A DNA stretch of 64,000 nt, from NCBI GenBank assembly GCA_031769625.1, contig JAUIMM010001411.1, forward strand, positions 1-64,000, read 5' to 3'. The notes below the pieces were generated by a model. It worked only from the letters and a program-made list of their open reading frames with translations, made no database searches and was not told where the DNA came from. The stretch is from Taudactylus pleione. Taxonomy: Eukaryota; Chordata; Amphibia; Anura; Myobatrachidae. The translations under genes and the position numbers were made by a program. Shown here one piece after another: positions 37,987-52,900 of the stretch; position 1 is the first letter of the stretch; each line of letters opens with the position of its first letter.

Positions 37987-40900
37987 GTGTTTGCTACAAG
38001 AGGAGATATCACAAAGTATGCGCTTTTGTTTCCATTGGCTTCAATGCATTTTAGTCTAAAACGAGCATTTGCTCTTTTCTCTAAAAAGCAACATGGGAGA
38101 AAAACCATTTCACATCACATTTGTGGGTCTTCGTCTTCAACACAATCTGTGAAATTTTGTGCTGTCTGTGTTTGCTACAAGAGGAGATATCACAAAGATT
38201 GCGCTTTTTGATGTTTCCATTGGTTTCAATGCATTTTGGCCTAAAATGAGCATTTGCTCTTTTCTCTTAAAAGCAACATGGGAGAAAAACCATTTCACAT
38301 CACATTTGTGGGTCTTGGTCTTCAACACAATCTGTGAAATTTTTAGCTGTCTGTGTTTGCTACAAGAGGAGATATCAAAAAGTATGCGCTTTTGTTGTTT
38401 CCATTGGTTTCAATGCATTTTGGCCTAAAATGAGCATTTGCTGTTTTCTCTTAAATGCAACATGGGAGAAAAACCATTTCACATCACATTTGTGGATCTT
38501 GGTCTTCAACACAATTTGTGAAATTTTGTGTTGTCTGTGTTTGCTACAAGAGGAGACATCACAAAGATTGCGCTTTTTGTTGTTTCCATTGGTTTCAATG
38601 CACTTTGGCCTAAAATGAGCATTTGCTGTTTTCTGTTAAACACAACATGGGAGAAAAACCATTTCACATAATGTTTGTGGGTCTTGGTCTTCAACACAAT
38701 CTGTGAAATTTTGAGCAGTCTGTGTTTGCTACAAGAGGAGATATCACAAAGTATGCGCTTTTGTTGTTTCCATTAGTTTCAAAGCATTTTGGTCTAAAAC
38801 GAGCATTTGCTCTTTTCTCTTAAACGCAACATGGGAGAAAGACAATTTCACATCACATTTGTGGGTCTTGGTCTTCAACACAATCTGTGAAATTTTGAGC
38901 TGTCTGTGTTTGCTACAAGAGGAGTTATCACAAAGTATGCATTATTGTTGTTTACATAGGTTTCAATGCATTTTGGCCTAAAACGAGCATTTGCTGTTTT
39001 CTCTTAAACGCAACATGGGAGAAAAACCATTTCACATCACATTTGTGGGTCTTGGTCTTCAACACAATCTGTGAAATTTTGAGCTGTCTGTGTTTGCTAC
39101 AAGAGGAGTTATCACAAAGTATGCATTATTGTTGTTTACATTGCTTTCAATGCATTTTGGCCTAAAACGAGCATTTGCTGTTTTCTCTTAAAAGCAACAT
39201 GGGAGAAAAACCATTTCACATCACATTTGTGGGTCTTGGTCTTCAACACAATCTGTGAAATTTTGAGCTGTCTGTGTTTGCTACAAGAGGAGATATCACA
39301 AAGATTGTGCTTTTTGTTGTTTCCATTGGTTTCAATGCATTTTGGCCTAAAATGAGCATTTGCTGTTTTCTGTTAAACACAACATGGGAGAAAAACCATT
39401 TCACATATCGTTTGTGGGTCTTGGTCTTCAACACAATCTGTGAAAATTTGAGATGTCTGTGTTTGCTACAAGAGGAGATATCACAAACTATGCGCTTTTG
39501 TTGTTTCCATTGGCTTCAATGCATTTTGACATAAAACGAGCATTTGCTGTTTTCTGTTAAACACAACAAGGGAGAAAAACCATTTCACATTACATTTGTG
39601 GGTCTTCATCTTCAACACAATCTGTGAAATTTTGAGATGTCTGTGTTTGCTACAAGAGGAGATATCACATAGTATGCGCTTTTGTTGTTTCCATTCGTTT
39701 CAAAGCATTTTGGTCTAAAACGAGCATTTGCTCTTTTCTCTTAAACGCAACATGGGAGAAAGACAATTTCACATCACATTTGTGGGTCTTGGTCTTCAAT
39801 ACAATCTGTGAAATTTTGAGCTGTCTGTGTTTGCTACAAGAGGAGTTATCACAAAGTATGCATTATTGTTGTTTACATAGGTTTCAATGCATTTTGGCCT
39901 AAAACGAGCATTTGCTGTTTTCTCTTAAACGCAACATGGGAGAAAAACCATTTCACATCACATTTGTGGGTCTTGGTCTTCAACACAATCTGTGAAATTT
40001 TGTGCTGTCTGTGTTTGCTACAAGAGGAGATATCACAAAGGTTGCACTTTTTGTTGTTTCCATTGGTTTCAATGCATTTTGGCCTAAAATGAGCATTTGC
40101 TGTTTTCTCTTAAAAGCAACATGGGAGAAAAAACATTTCACATCACATTTGTGGGTCTTGGTCTTCAACACAATCTGTGAAATTTTGAGCTGTCTGTGTT
40201 TGCTACAAGAGGAGTTATCACAAAGTATGCATTATTGTTGTTTACATTGGTTTCAATGCATTTTGGCCTAAAACGAGCATTTGCTGTTTTCTCTTAAATG
40301 CAACATGGGAGAAAAACCATTTCACATCACATTTGTGGGTCTTGGTCTTCAACACAATCTGTGAAATTTTGAGCTGTCTGTGTTTGCTACAAGAGGTGTT
40401 ATCACAAAGTATGCATTATTGTTGTTTACATTGCTTTCAATGCATTTTGGACTAAAACGAGCATTTCCTGTTTTCTCTTAAACGCAACATGGGAGAAAAA
40501 CCATTTCACATCACATTTGTGGGTCTTGGTCTTCAACACAATCTGTGAAATTTTGAGCTGTCTGTGTTTGCTACAAGAGGAGTTATCACAAAGTATGCAT
40601 TATTGTTGTTTACATTGCTTTCAATGCATTTTGGCCTAAAACGAGCATTTGCTGTTTTCTCTTAAAAGCAACATGGGAGAAAAACCATTTCACATCACAT
40701 TTGTGGGTCTTGGTCTTCAACACAATTTGTGAAATTTTGTGTTGTCTGTGTTTGCTACAAGAGGAGATATCACAAAGATTGCGCTTTTTGTTGTTTCCAT
40801 TGGTTTCAATGCATTTTGGCCTAAAATGAGCATTTGCTGTTTTCTGTTAAACACAACATGGGAGAAAAACCATTTCACATAACGTTTGTGGGTCTTGGTC

Positions 40901-43900
40901 TTCAACACAATCTGTGAAATTTTGAGATGTCTGTGTTTGCTACAAGAGGAGATATCACAAACTATGCGCTTTTGTTGTTTCCATTGGTTTCAATGCATTT
41001 TGACATAAAACGAGCATTTGCTGTTTTCTCTTAAACGCAACAAGGGAGAAAAACCATTTCACATCACATTTGTGGGTCTTGGTCTTCAACACAATCTGTG
41101 AAATTTTGAGCTGTCTGTGTTTGCTACAAGAGGAGATATCACAAAGTATGCGCTTTTGTTTCCATTGGCTTCAATGCATTTTAGTCTAAAACGAGCATTT
41201 GCTCTTTTCTCTAAAAAGCAACATGGGAGAAAAACCATTTCACATCACATTTGTGGGTCTTGGTCTTCAACACAATCTGTGAAATTTTGGGCTGTCTGTG
41301 TTTGCTACAAGAGGAGATATCACAAAGATTGCGCTTTTTGATGTTTCCATTGGTTTCAATGCATTTTGGCCTAAAATGAGCATTTGCTCTTTTCTCTTAA
41401 AAGCAACATGGGAGAAAAACCATTTCACATCACATTTGTGGGTCTTGGTCTTCAACACAATCTGTGATATTTTTAGCTGTCTGTGTTTGCTACAAGAGGA
41501 GTTATCACAAAGTATGCATTATTGTTGTTTACATTGCTTTCAATGCATTTTGGACTAAAACGAGCATTTGCTGTTTTCTCTTAAAAGCAACATGGGAGAA
41601 AAACCATTTCACATCACATTTGTGGGTCTTGGTCTTCAACACAATCTGTGAAATTTTGAGCTGTCTGTGTTTGCTACAAGAGGAGATATCAAAAAGTATG
41701 CGCTTTTGTTGTTTCCATTGGTTTCAATGCATTTTGGCCTAAAATGAGCATTTGCTGTTTTCTCTTAAATGCAACATGGGAGAAAAACCATTTCACATCA
41801 CATTTGTGGATCTTGGTCTGTAACACAATTTGTGAAATTTTGTGTTGTCTGTGTTTGCTACAAGAGGAGACATCACAAAGATTGCGCTTTTTGTTGTTTC
41901 CATTGGTTTCAATGCACTTTGGCCTAAAATGAGCATTTGCTGTTTTCTGTTAAACACAACATGGGAGAAAAACCATTTCACATAATGTTTGTGGGTCTTG
42001 GTCTTCAACACAATCTGTGAAATTTTGAGCAGTCTGTGTTTGCTACAAGAGGAGATATCACAAAGTATGCGCTTTTGTTGTTTCCATTAGTTTCAAAGCA
42101 TTTTGGTCTAAAACGAGCATTTGCTCTTTTCTCTTAAACGCAACATGGGAGAAAGACAATTTCACATCACATTTGTGGGTCTTGGTCTTCAACACAATCT
42201 GTGAAATTTTGAGCTGTCTGTGTTTGCTACAAGAGGAGTTATCACAAAGTATGCATTATTGTTGTTTATATTGCTTTCAATGCATTTTGGACTAAAACGA
42301 GCATTTGCTGTTTTCTCTTAAACGCAACATGGGAGAAAAACCATTTCACATCACATTTGTGGGTCTTGGTCTTCAACACAATCTGTGAAATTTTGAGCTG
42401 TTTGTGTTTGCTACAAGAGGAGTTATCACAAAGTATGCATTATTGTTGTTTACATTGCTTTCAATGCATTTTGGCCTAAAACGAGCATTTGCTGTTTTCT
42501 CTTAAAAGCAACATGGGAGAAAAACCATTTCACATCACATTTGTGGGTCTTGGTCTTCAACACAATCTGTGAAATTTTGAGCTGTCTGTGTTTGCTACAA
42601 GAGGAGATATCACAAAGATTGTGCTTTTTGTTGTTTCCATTGGTTTCAATGCATTTTGGCCTAAAATGAGCATTTGCTGTTTTCTGTTAAACACAACATG
42701 GGAGAAAAACCATTTCACATATCGTTTGTGGGTCTTGGTCTTCAACACAATCTGTGAAAATTTGAGATGTCTGTGTTTGCTACAAGAGGAGATATCACAA
42801 ACTATGCGCTTTTGTTGTTTCCATTGGCTTCAATGCATTTTGACATAAAACGAGCATTTGCTGTTTTCTGTTAAACACAACAAGGGAGAAAAACCATTTC
42901 ACATTACATTTGTGGGTCTTCATCTTCAACACAATCTGTGAAATTTTGAGATGTCTGTGTTTGCTACAAGAGGAGATATCACATAGTATGCGCTTTTGTT
43001 GTTTCCATTCGTTTCAAAGCATTTTGGTCTAAAACGAGCATTTGCTCTTTTCTCTTAAACGCAACATGGGAGAAAGACAATTTCACATCACATTTGTGGG
43101 TCTTGGTCTTCAATACAATCTGTGAAATTTTGAGCTGTCTGTGTTTGCTACAAGAGGAGTTATCACAAAGTATGCATTATTGTTGTTTACATAGGTTTCA
43201 ATGCATTTTGGCCTAAAACGAGCATTTGCTGTTTTCTCTTAAACGCAACATGGGAGAAAAACCATTTCACATCACATTTGTGGGTCTTGGTCTTCAACAC
43301 AATCTGTGAAATTTTGAGCTGTCTCTGTTTGCTACAAGAGGAGTTATCACAAAGTATGCATTATTGTTGTTCACATTGCTTTCAATGCATTTTGGCCTAA
43401 AATGAGCATTTGCTGTTTTCTCTTAAATGCAACATGGGAGAAAAACCATTTCACATCACATTTGTGGATCTTGGTCTTCAACACAATCTGTGAAATTTTG
43501 TGTTGTCTGTGTTTGCTACAATAGGAGATATCACAAAGATTGCGCTTTTTGTTGTTTCCATTGGTTTCAAAGCATTTTGGCCTAAAATGAGCATTTGCTG
43601 TTTTCTGTTAAACACAACATGGGAGAAAAACCATTTCACATAACGTTTGTGGGTCTTGGTCTTCAACACAATCTGTGAAATTTTGAGATGTCTGTGTTTG
43701 CTACAAGAGGAGACATCACAAAGATTGTGCTTTTTGTTGTTTCCATTGGTTTCAATGCATTTTGGCCTAAAAAGAGCATTTGCTGTTTTCTGTTAAACAC
43801 AACATGGGAGAAAAAACATTTCCCATGCCGTTTGTGGGTCTTGGTCTTCAACACAATCTGTGAAATTTTGAGGTGTCTGTGTTTGCTACAAGAGGAGATA

Positions 43901-46900
43901 TCACAAACTGTGCGCTTTTGTTGTTTCCATTGGTTTCAATGCATTTTGACATAAAACGAGCATTTGCTGTTTTCTGTTAAACACAACAAAGGAGAAAAAC
44001 CATTTCACATCACATTTGTGGTTCTTGGTCTTCAACACAATCTGTGAAATTTTGAGCTGTCTGTGTTTGCTACAAGAGGAGATATCACAAAGTATGCTCT
44101 TTTGTTGTTTCCATTGGTTTCAATGCATTTTGGACTAAAATGAGCAGTTGCTGTTTTGTGTTAAACACAACATGGGAGAAAAACCATTTCACATTACATT
44201 TGTGGGTCTTCATCTTCAACACAATCTGTGAAATTTTGAGCAGTCTGTGTTTGCTACAAGAGGAGATATCACAAAGTATGTGCTTTTGTTGTTTCCATTA
44301 GTTTCAAAGCATTTTGGTCTAAAACGAGCATTTGCTCTTTTCTCTTAAACACAACATGGGAGAAAAACCATTTCACATTAGATTTGTGGGTCTTCATCTT
44401 CAACACAATCTGTGAAATTTTGAGCAGTCTGTGTTTGCTACAAGAGGAGATATCACAAAGTATGTGCTTTTGTTGTTTCCATTAGTTTCAAAGCATTTTG
44501 GTGTAAAACGAGCATTTGCTCTTTTCTCTTAAAAGCAACATGGGAGAAAAACCATTTCACATCACATTTGTGGGTCTTGGTCTTCAACACAATCTGTGTA
44601 ATTTTGAGCTGTCTGTGTTTGCTACAAGAGGAGTTATCACAAAGTATGCATTATTGTTGTTTACATTGCTTTCAATGCATTTTGGACTAAAACGAGCATT
44701 TGCTGTTTTCTCTTAAAAGCAACATGGGAGAAAAACCATTTCACATCACATTTGTGGGTCTTGGTCTTCAACACAATCTGTGGAATTTTGAGCTGTCTGT
44801 GTTTGCTACAAGAGGAGTTATCACAAAGTATGCATTATTGTTGTTTACATTGCTTTCAATGCATTTTGGACTAAAACGAGCATTTGCTGTTTTCTCTTAA
44901 AAGCAACATGGGAGAAAAACCATTTCACATCACATTTGTGGGTCTTGGTCTTCAACACAATCTGTGTAATTTTGAGCTGTCTGTGTTTGCTACAAGAGGA
45001 GTTATCACAAAGTATGCATTATTGTTGTTTACATTGGTTTCAATGCATTTTGGCCTAAAACGAGCATTTGCTGTTTTCTCTTAAACGCAACATGGGAGAA
45101 AAACCATTTCACATCACATTTGTGGGTCTTGGTCTTCAACACAATCTGTGAAATTTTGAGCTGTCTGTGTTTGCTACAAGAGGAGTTATCACAAAGTATG
45201 CATTATTGTTGTTTACATTGGTTTCAATGCATTTTGGCCTAAAACGAGCATTTGCTGTTTTCTCTTAAATGCAAAATGGGAGAAAAACCATTTCACATCA
45301 CATTTGTGGGTCTTGGTCTTCAACACAATCTGTGAAATTTTGAGCTGTCTGTGTTTGCTACAAGAGGAGATATCTCAAAGTATGCTCTTTTGTTGTTTCC
45401 ATTGGTTTCAATGCATTTTGGACTAAAATGAGCATTTGCTGTTTTCTCTTAAACGCAACAAGGGAGAAAAACCATTTCACATCACATTTGTGGGTCTTGG
45501 TCTTCAACACAATCTGTGAAATTTTGAGCTGTATGTGTTTGCTACAAGAGGAGATATCACAAAGTATGCGCTTTTGTTTCCATTGGCTTCAATGCATTTT
45601 AGTCTAAAACGAGCATTTGCTCTTTTCTCTAAAAAGCAACATGGGAGAAAAACCATTTCACATCACATTTGTGGGTCTTCGTCTTCAACACAATCTGTGA
45701 AATTTTGTGCTGTCTGTGTTTGCTACAAGAGGAGATATCACAAAGATTGCGCTTTTTGATGTTTCCATTGGTTTCAATGCATTTTGGCCTAAAATGAGCA
45801 TTTGCTCTTTTCTCTTAAAAGCAACATGGGAGAAAAACCATTTCACATCACATTTGTGGGTCTTGGTCTTCAACACAATCTGTGAAATTTTTAGCTGTCT
45901 GTGTTTGCTACAAGAGGAGTTATCACAAAGTATGCATTATTGTTGTTTACATTGCTTTCAATGCATTTTGGACTAAAACGAGCATTTGCTGTTTTCTCTT
46001 ACAAGCAACATGGGAGAAAAACCATTTCACATCACATTTGTGGGTCTTGGTCTTCAACACAATCTGTGAAATTTTGAGCTGTCTGTGTTTGCTACAAGAG
46101 GAGATATCAAAAAGTATGCGCTTTTGTTGTTTCCATTGGTTTCAATGCATTTTGGCCTAAAATGAGCATTTGCTGTTTTCTCTTAAATGCAACATGGGAG
46201 AAAAACCATTTCACATCACATTTGTGGATCTTGGTCTTCAACACAATTTGTGAAATTTTGTGTTGTCTGTGTTTGCTACAAGAGGAGACATCACAAAGAT
46301 TGCGCTTTTTGTTGTTTCCATTGGTTTCAATGCACTTTGGCCTAAAATGAGCATTTGCTGTTTTCTGTTAAACACAACATGGGAGAAAAACCATTTCACA
46401 TAATGTTTGTGGGTCTTGGTCTTCAACACAATCTGTGAAATTTTGAGCAGTCTGTGTTTGCTACAAGAGGAGATATCACAAAGTATGCGCTTTTGTTGTT
46501 TCCATTAGTTTCAAAGCATTTTGGTCTAAAACGAGCATTTGCTCTTTTCTCTTAAACGCAACATGGGAGAAAGACAATTTCACATCACATTTGTGGGTCT
46601 TGGTCTTCAACACAATCTGTGAAATTTTGAGCTGTCTGTGTTTGCTACAAGAGGAGTTATCACAAAGTATGCATTATTGTTGTTTACATAGGTTTCAATG
46701 CATTTTGGCCTAAAACGAGCATTTGCTGTTTTCTCTTAAACGCAACATGGGAGAAAAACCATTTCACATCACATTTGTGGGTCTTGGTCTTCAACACAAT
46801 CTGTGAAATTTTGAGCTGTCTGTGTTTGCTACAAGAGGAGTTATCACAAAGTATGCATTATTGTTGTTTACATTGCTTTCAATGCATTTTGGCCTAAAAC

Positions 46901-49900
46901 GAGCATTTGCTGTTTTCTCTTAAAAGCAACATGGGAGAAAAACCATTTCACATCACATTTGTGGGTCTTGGTCTTCAACACAATCTGTGAAATTTTGAGC
47001 TGTCTGTGTTTGCTACAAGAGGAGATATCACAAAGATTGTGCTTTTTGTTGTTTCCATTGGTTTCAATGCATTTTGGCCTAAAATGAGCATTTGCTGTTT
47101 TCTGTTAAACACAACATGGGAGAAAAACCATTTCACATATCGTTTGTGGGTCTTGGTCTTCAACACAATCTGTGAAAATTTGAGATGTCTGTGTTTGCTA
47201 CAAGAGGAGATATCACAAACTATGCGCTTTTGTTGTTTCCATTGGCTTCAATGCATTTTGACATAAAACGAGCATTTGCTGTTTTCTGTTAAACACAACA
47301 AGGGAGAAAAACCATTTCACATTACATTTGTGGGTCTTCATCTTCAACACAATCTGTGAAATTTTGAGATGTCTGTGTTTGCTACAAGAGGAGATATCAC
47401 ATAGTATGCGCTTTTGTTGTTTCCATTCGTTTCAAAGCATTTTGGTCTAAAACGAGCATTTGCTCTTTTCTCTTAAACGCAACATGGGAGAAAGACAATT
47501 TCACATCACATTTGTGGGTCTTGGTCTTCAATACAATCTGTGAAATTTTGAGCTGTCTGTGTTTGCTACAAGAGGAGTTATCACAAAGTATGCATTATTG
47601 TTGTTTACATAGGTTTCAATGCATTTTGGCCTAAAACGAGCATTTGCTGTTTTCTCTTAAACGCAACATGGGAGAAAAACCATTTCACATCACATTTGTG
47701 GGTCTTGGTCTTCAACACAATCTGTGAAATTTTGTGCTGTCTGTGTTTGCTACAAGAGGAGATATCACAAAGGTTGCACTTTTTGTTGTTTCCATTGGTT
47801 TCAATGCATTTTGGCCTAAAATGAGCATTTGCTGTTTTCTCTTAAAAGCAACATGGGAGAAAAAACATTTCACATCACATTTGTGGGTCTTGGTCTTCAA
47901 CACAATCTGTGAAATTTTGAGCTGTCTGTGTTTGCTACAAGAGGAGTTATCACAAAGTATGCATTATTGTTGTTTACATTGGTTTCAATGCATTTTGGCC
48001 TAAAACGAGCATTTGCTGTTTTCTCTTAAATGCAACATGGGAGAAAAACCATTTCACATCACATTTGTGGGTCTTGGTCTTCAACACAATCTGTGAAATT
48101 TTGAGCTGTCTGTGTTTGCTACAAGAGGTGTTATCACAAAGTATGCATTATTGTTGTTTACATTGCTTTCAATGCATTTTGGACTAAAACGAGCATTTCC
48201 TGTTTTCTCTTAAACGCAACATGGGAGAAAAACCATTTCACATCACATTTGTGGGTCTTGGTCTTCAACACAATCTGTGAAATTTTGAGCTGTCTGTGTT
48301 TGCTACAAGAGGAGTTATCACAAAGTATGCATTATTGTTGTTTACATTGCTTTCAATGCATTTTGGCCTAAAACGAGCATTTGCTGTTTTCTCTTAAAAG
48401 CAACATGGGAGAAAAACCATTTCACATCACATTTGTGGGTCTTGGTCTTCAACACAATTTGTGAAATTTTGTGTTGTCTGTGTTTGCTACAAGAGGAGAT
48501 ATCACAAAGATTGCGCTTTTTGTTGTTTCCATTGGTTTCAATGCATTTTGGCCTAAAATGAGCATTTGCTGTTTTCTGTTAAACACAACATGGGAGAAAA
48601 ACCATTTCACATAACGTTTGTGGGTCTTGGTCTTCAACACAATCTGTGAAATTTTGAGATGTCTGTGTTTGCTACAAGAGGAGATATCACAAACTATGCG
48701 CTTTTGTTGTTTCCATTGGTTTCAATGCATTTTGACATAAAACGAGCATTTGCTGTTTTCTCTTAAATGCAACAAGGGAGAAAAACCATTTCACATCACA
48801 TTTGTGGGTCTTGGTCTTCAACACAATCTGTGAAATTTTGAGCTGTCTGTGTTTGCTACAAGAGGAGATATCACAAAGTATGCGCTTTTGTTTCCATTGG
48901 CTTCAATGCATTTTAGTCTAAAACGAGCATTTGCTCTTTTCTCTAAAAAGCAACATGGGAGAAAAACCATTTCACATCACATTTGTGGGTCTTGGTCTTC
49001 AACACAATCTGTGAAATTTTGGGCTGTCTGTGTTTGCTACAAGAGGAGATATCACAAAGATTGCGCTTTTTGATGTTTCCATTGGTTTCAATGCATTTTG
49101 GCCTAAAATGAGCATTTGCTCTTTTCTCTTAAAAGCAACATGGGAGAAAAACCATTTCACATCACATTTGTGGGTCTTGGTCTTCAACACAATCTGTGAA
49201 ATTTTTAGCTGTCTGTGTTTGCTACAAGAGGAGTTATCACAAAGTATGCATTATTGTTGTTTACATTGCTTTCAATGCATTTTGGACTAAAACGAGCATT
49301 TGCTGTTTTCTCTTAAAAGCAACATGGGAGAAAAACCATTTCACATCACATTTGTGGGTCTTGGTCTTCAACACAATCTGTGAAATTTTGAGCTGTCTGT
49401 GTTTGCTACAAGAGGAGATATCAAAAAGTATGCGCTTTTGTTGTTTCCATTGGTTTCAATGCATTTTGGCCTAAAATGAGCATTTGCTGTTTTCTCTTAA
49501 ATGCAACATGGGAGAAAAACCATTTCACATCACATTTGTGGATCTTGGTCTGTAACACAATTTGTGAAATTTTGTGTTGTCTGTGTTTGCTACAAGAGGA
49601 GACATCACAAAGATTGCGCTTTTTGTTGTTTCCATTGGTTTCAATGCACTTTGGCCTAAAATGAGCATTTGCTGTTTTCTGTTAAACACAACATGGGAGA
49701 AAAACCATTTCACATAATGTTTGTGGGTCTTGGTCTTCAACACAATCTGTGAAATTTTGAGCAGTCTGTGTTTGCTACAAGAGGAGATATCACAAAGTAT
49801 GCGCTTTTGTTGTTTCCATTAGTTTCAAAGCATTTTGGTCTAAAACGAGCATTTGCTCTTTTCTCTTAAACGCAACATGGGAGAAAGACAATTTCACATC

Positions 49901-52900
49901 ACATTTGTGGGTCTTGGTCTTCAACACAATCTGTGAAATTTTGAGCTGTCTGTGTTTGCTACAAGAGGAGTTATCACAAAGTATGCATTATTGTTGTTTA
50001 TATTGCTTTCAATGCATTTTGGACTAAAACGAGCATTTGCTGTTTTCTCTTAAACGCAACATGGGAGAAAAACCATTTCACATCACATTTGTGGGTCTTG
50101 GTCTTCAACACAATCTGTGAAATTTTGAGCTGTTTGTGTTTGCTACAAGAGGAGTTATCACAAAGTATGCATTATTGTTGTTTACATTGCTTTCAATGCA
50201 TTTTGGCCTAAAACGAGCATTTGCTGTTTTCTCTTAAAAGCAACATGGGAGAAAAACCATTTCACATCACATTTGTGGGTCTTGGTCTTCAACACAATCT
50301 GTGAAATTTTGAGCTGTCTGTGTTTGCTACAAGAGGAGATATCACAAAGATTGTGCTTTTTGTTGTTTCCATTGGTTTCAATGCATTTTGGCCTAAAATG
50401 AGCATTTGCTGTTTTCTGTTAAACACAACATGGGAGAAAAACCATTTCACATATCGTTTGTGGGTCTTGGTCTTCAACACAATCTGTGAAAATTTGAGAT
50501 GTCTGTGTTTGCTACAAGAGGAGATATCACAAACTATGCGCTTTTGTTGTTTCCATTGGCTTCAATGCATTTTGACATAAAACGAGCATTTGCTGTTTTC
50601 TGTTAAACACAACAAGGGAGAAAAACCATTTCACATTACATTTGTGGGTCTTCATCTTCAACACAATCTGTGAAATTTTGAGATGTCTGTGTTTGCTACA
50701 AGAGGAGATATCACATAGTATGCGCTTTTGTTGTTTCCATTCGTTTCAAAGCATTTTGGTCTAAAACGAGCATTTGCTCTTTTCTCTTAAACGCAACATG
50801 GGAGAAAGACAATTTCACATCACATTTGTGGGTCTTGGTCTTCAATACAATCTGTGAAATTTTGAGCTGTCTGTGTTTGCTACAAGAGGAGTTATCACAA
50901 AGTATGCATTATTGTTGTTTACATAGGTTTCAATGCATTTTGGCCTAAAACGAGCATTTGCTGTTTTCTCTTAAACGCAACATGGGAGAAAAACCATTTC
51001 ACATCACATTTGTGGGTCTTGGTCTTCAACACAATCTGTGAAATTTTGAGCTGTCTCTGTTTGCTACAAGAGGAGTTATCACAAAGTATGCATTATTGTT
51101 GTTCACATTGCTTTCAATGCATTTTGGCCTAAAATGAGCATTTGCTGTTTTCTCTTAAATGCAACATGGGAGAAAAACCATTTCACATCACATTTGTGGA
51201 TCTTGGTCTTCAACACAATCTGTGAAATTTTGTGTTGTCTGTGTTTGCTACAATAGGAGATATCACAAAGATTGCGCTTTTTGTTGTTTCCATTGGTTTC
51301 AAAGCATTTTGGCCTAAAATGAGCATTTGCTGTTTTCTGTTAAACACAACATGGGAGAAAAACCATTTCACATAACGTTTGTGGGTCTTGGTCTTCAACA
51401 CAATCTGTGAAATTTTGAGATGTCTGTGTTTGCTACAAGAGGAGACATCACAAAGATTGTGCTTTTTGTTGTTTCCATTGGTTTCAATGCATTTTGGCCT
51501 AAAATGAGCATTTGCTGTTTTCTATTAAACACAACATGGGAGAAAAAACATTTCCCATGCCGTTTGTGGGTCTTGGTCTTCAACACAATCTGTGAAATTT
51601 TGAGGTGTCTGTGTTTGCTACAAGAGGAGATATCACAAACTGTGCGCTTTTGTTGTTTCCATTGGTTTCAATGCATTTTGACATAAAACGAGCATTTGCT
51701 GTTTTCTGTTAAACACAACAAAGGAGAAAAACCATTTCACATCACATTTGTGGTTCTTGGTCTTCAACACAATCTGTGAAATTTTGAGCTGTCTGTGTTT
51801 GCTACAAGAGGAGATATCACAAAGTATGCTCTTTTGTTGTTTCCATTGGTTTCAATGCATTTTGGACTAAAATGAGCAGTTGCTGTTTTGTGTTAAACAC
51901 AACATGGGAGAAAAACCATTTCACATTACATTTGTGGGTCTTCATCTTCAACACAATCTGTGAAATTTTGAGCAGTCTGTGTTTGCTACAAGAGGAGATA
52001 TCACAAAGTATGTGCTTTTGTTGTTTCCATTAGTTTCAAAGCATTTTGGTCTAAAACGAGCATTTGCTCTTTTCTCTTAAACACAACATGGGAGAAAAAC
52101 CATTTCACATTAGATTTGTGGGTCTTCATCTTCAACACAATCTGTGAAATTTTGAGCAGTCTGTGTTTGCTACAAGAGGAGATATCACAAAGTATGTGCT
52201 TTTGTTGTTTCCATTAGTTTCAAAGCATTTTGGTGTAAAACGAGCATTTGCTCTTTTCTCTTAAAAGCAACATGGGAGAAAAACCATTTCACATCACATT
52301 TGTGGGTCTTGGTCTTCAACACAATCTGTGTAATTTTGAGCTGTCTGTGTTTGCTACAAGAGGAGTTATCACAAAGTATGCATTATTGTTGTTTACATTG
52401 CTTTCAATGCATTTTGGACTAAAACGAGCATTTGCTGTTTTCTCTTAAAAGCAACATGGGAGAAAAACCATTTCACATCACATTTGTGGGTCTTGGTCTT
52501 CAACACAATCTGTGGAATTTTGAGCTGTCTGTGTTTGCTACAAGAGGAGTTATCACAAAGTATGCATTATTGTTGTTTACATTGCTTTCAATGCATTTTG
52601 GACTAAAACGAGCATTTGCTGTTTTCTCTTAAAAGCAACATGGGAGAAAAACCATTTCACATCACATTTGTGGGTCTTGGTCTTCAACACAATCTGTGTA
52701 ATTTTGAGCTGTCTGTGTTTGCTACAAGAGGAGTTATCACAAAGTATGCATTATTGTTGTTTACATTGGTTTCAATGCATTTTGGCCTAAAACGAGCATT
52801 TGCTGTTTTCTCTTAAACGCAACATGGGAGAAAAACCATTTCACATCACATTTGTGGGTCTTGGTCTTCAACACAATCTGTGAAATTTTGAGCTGTCTGT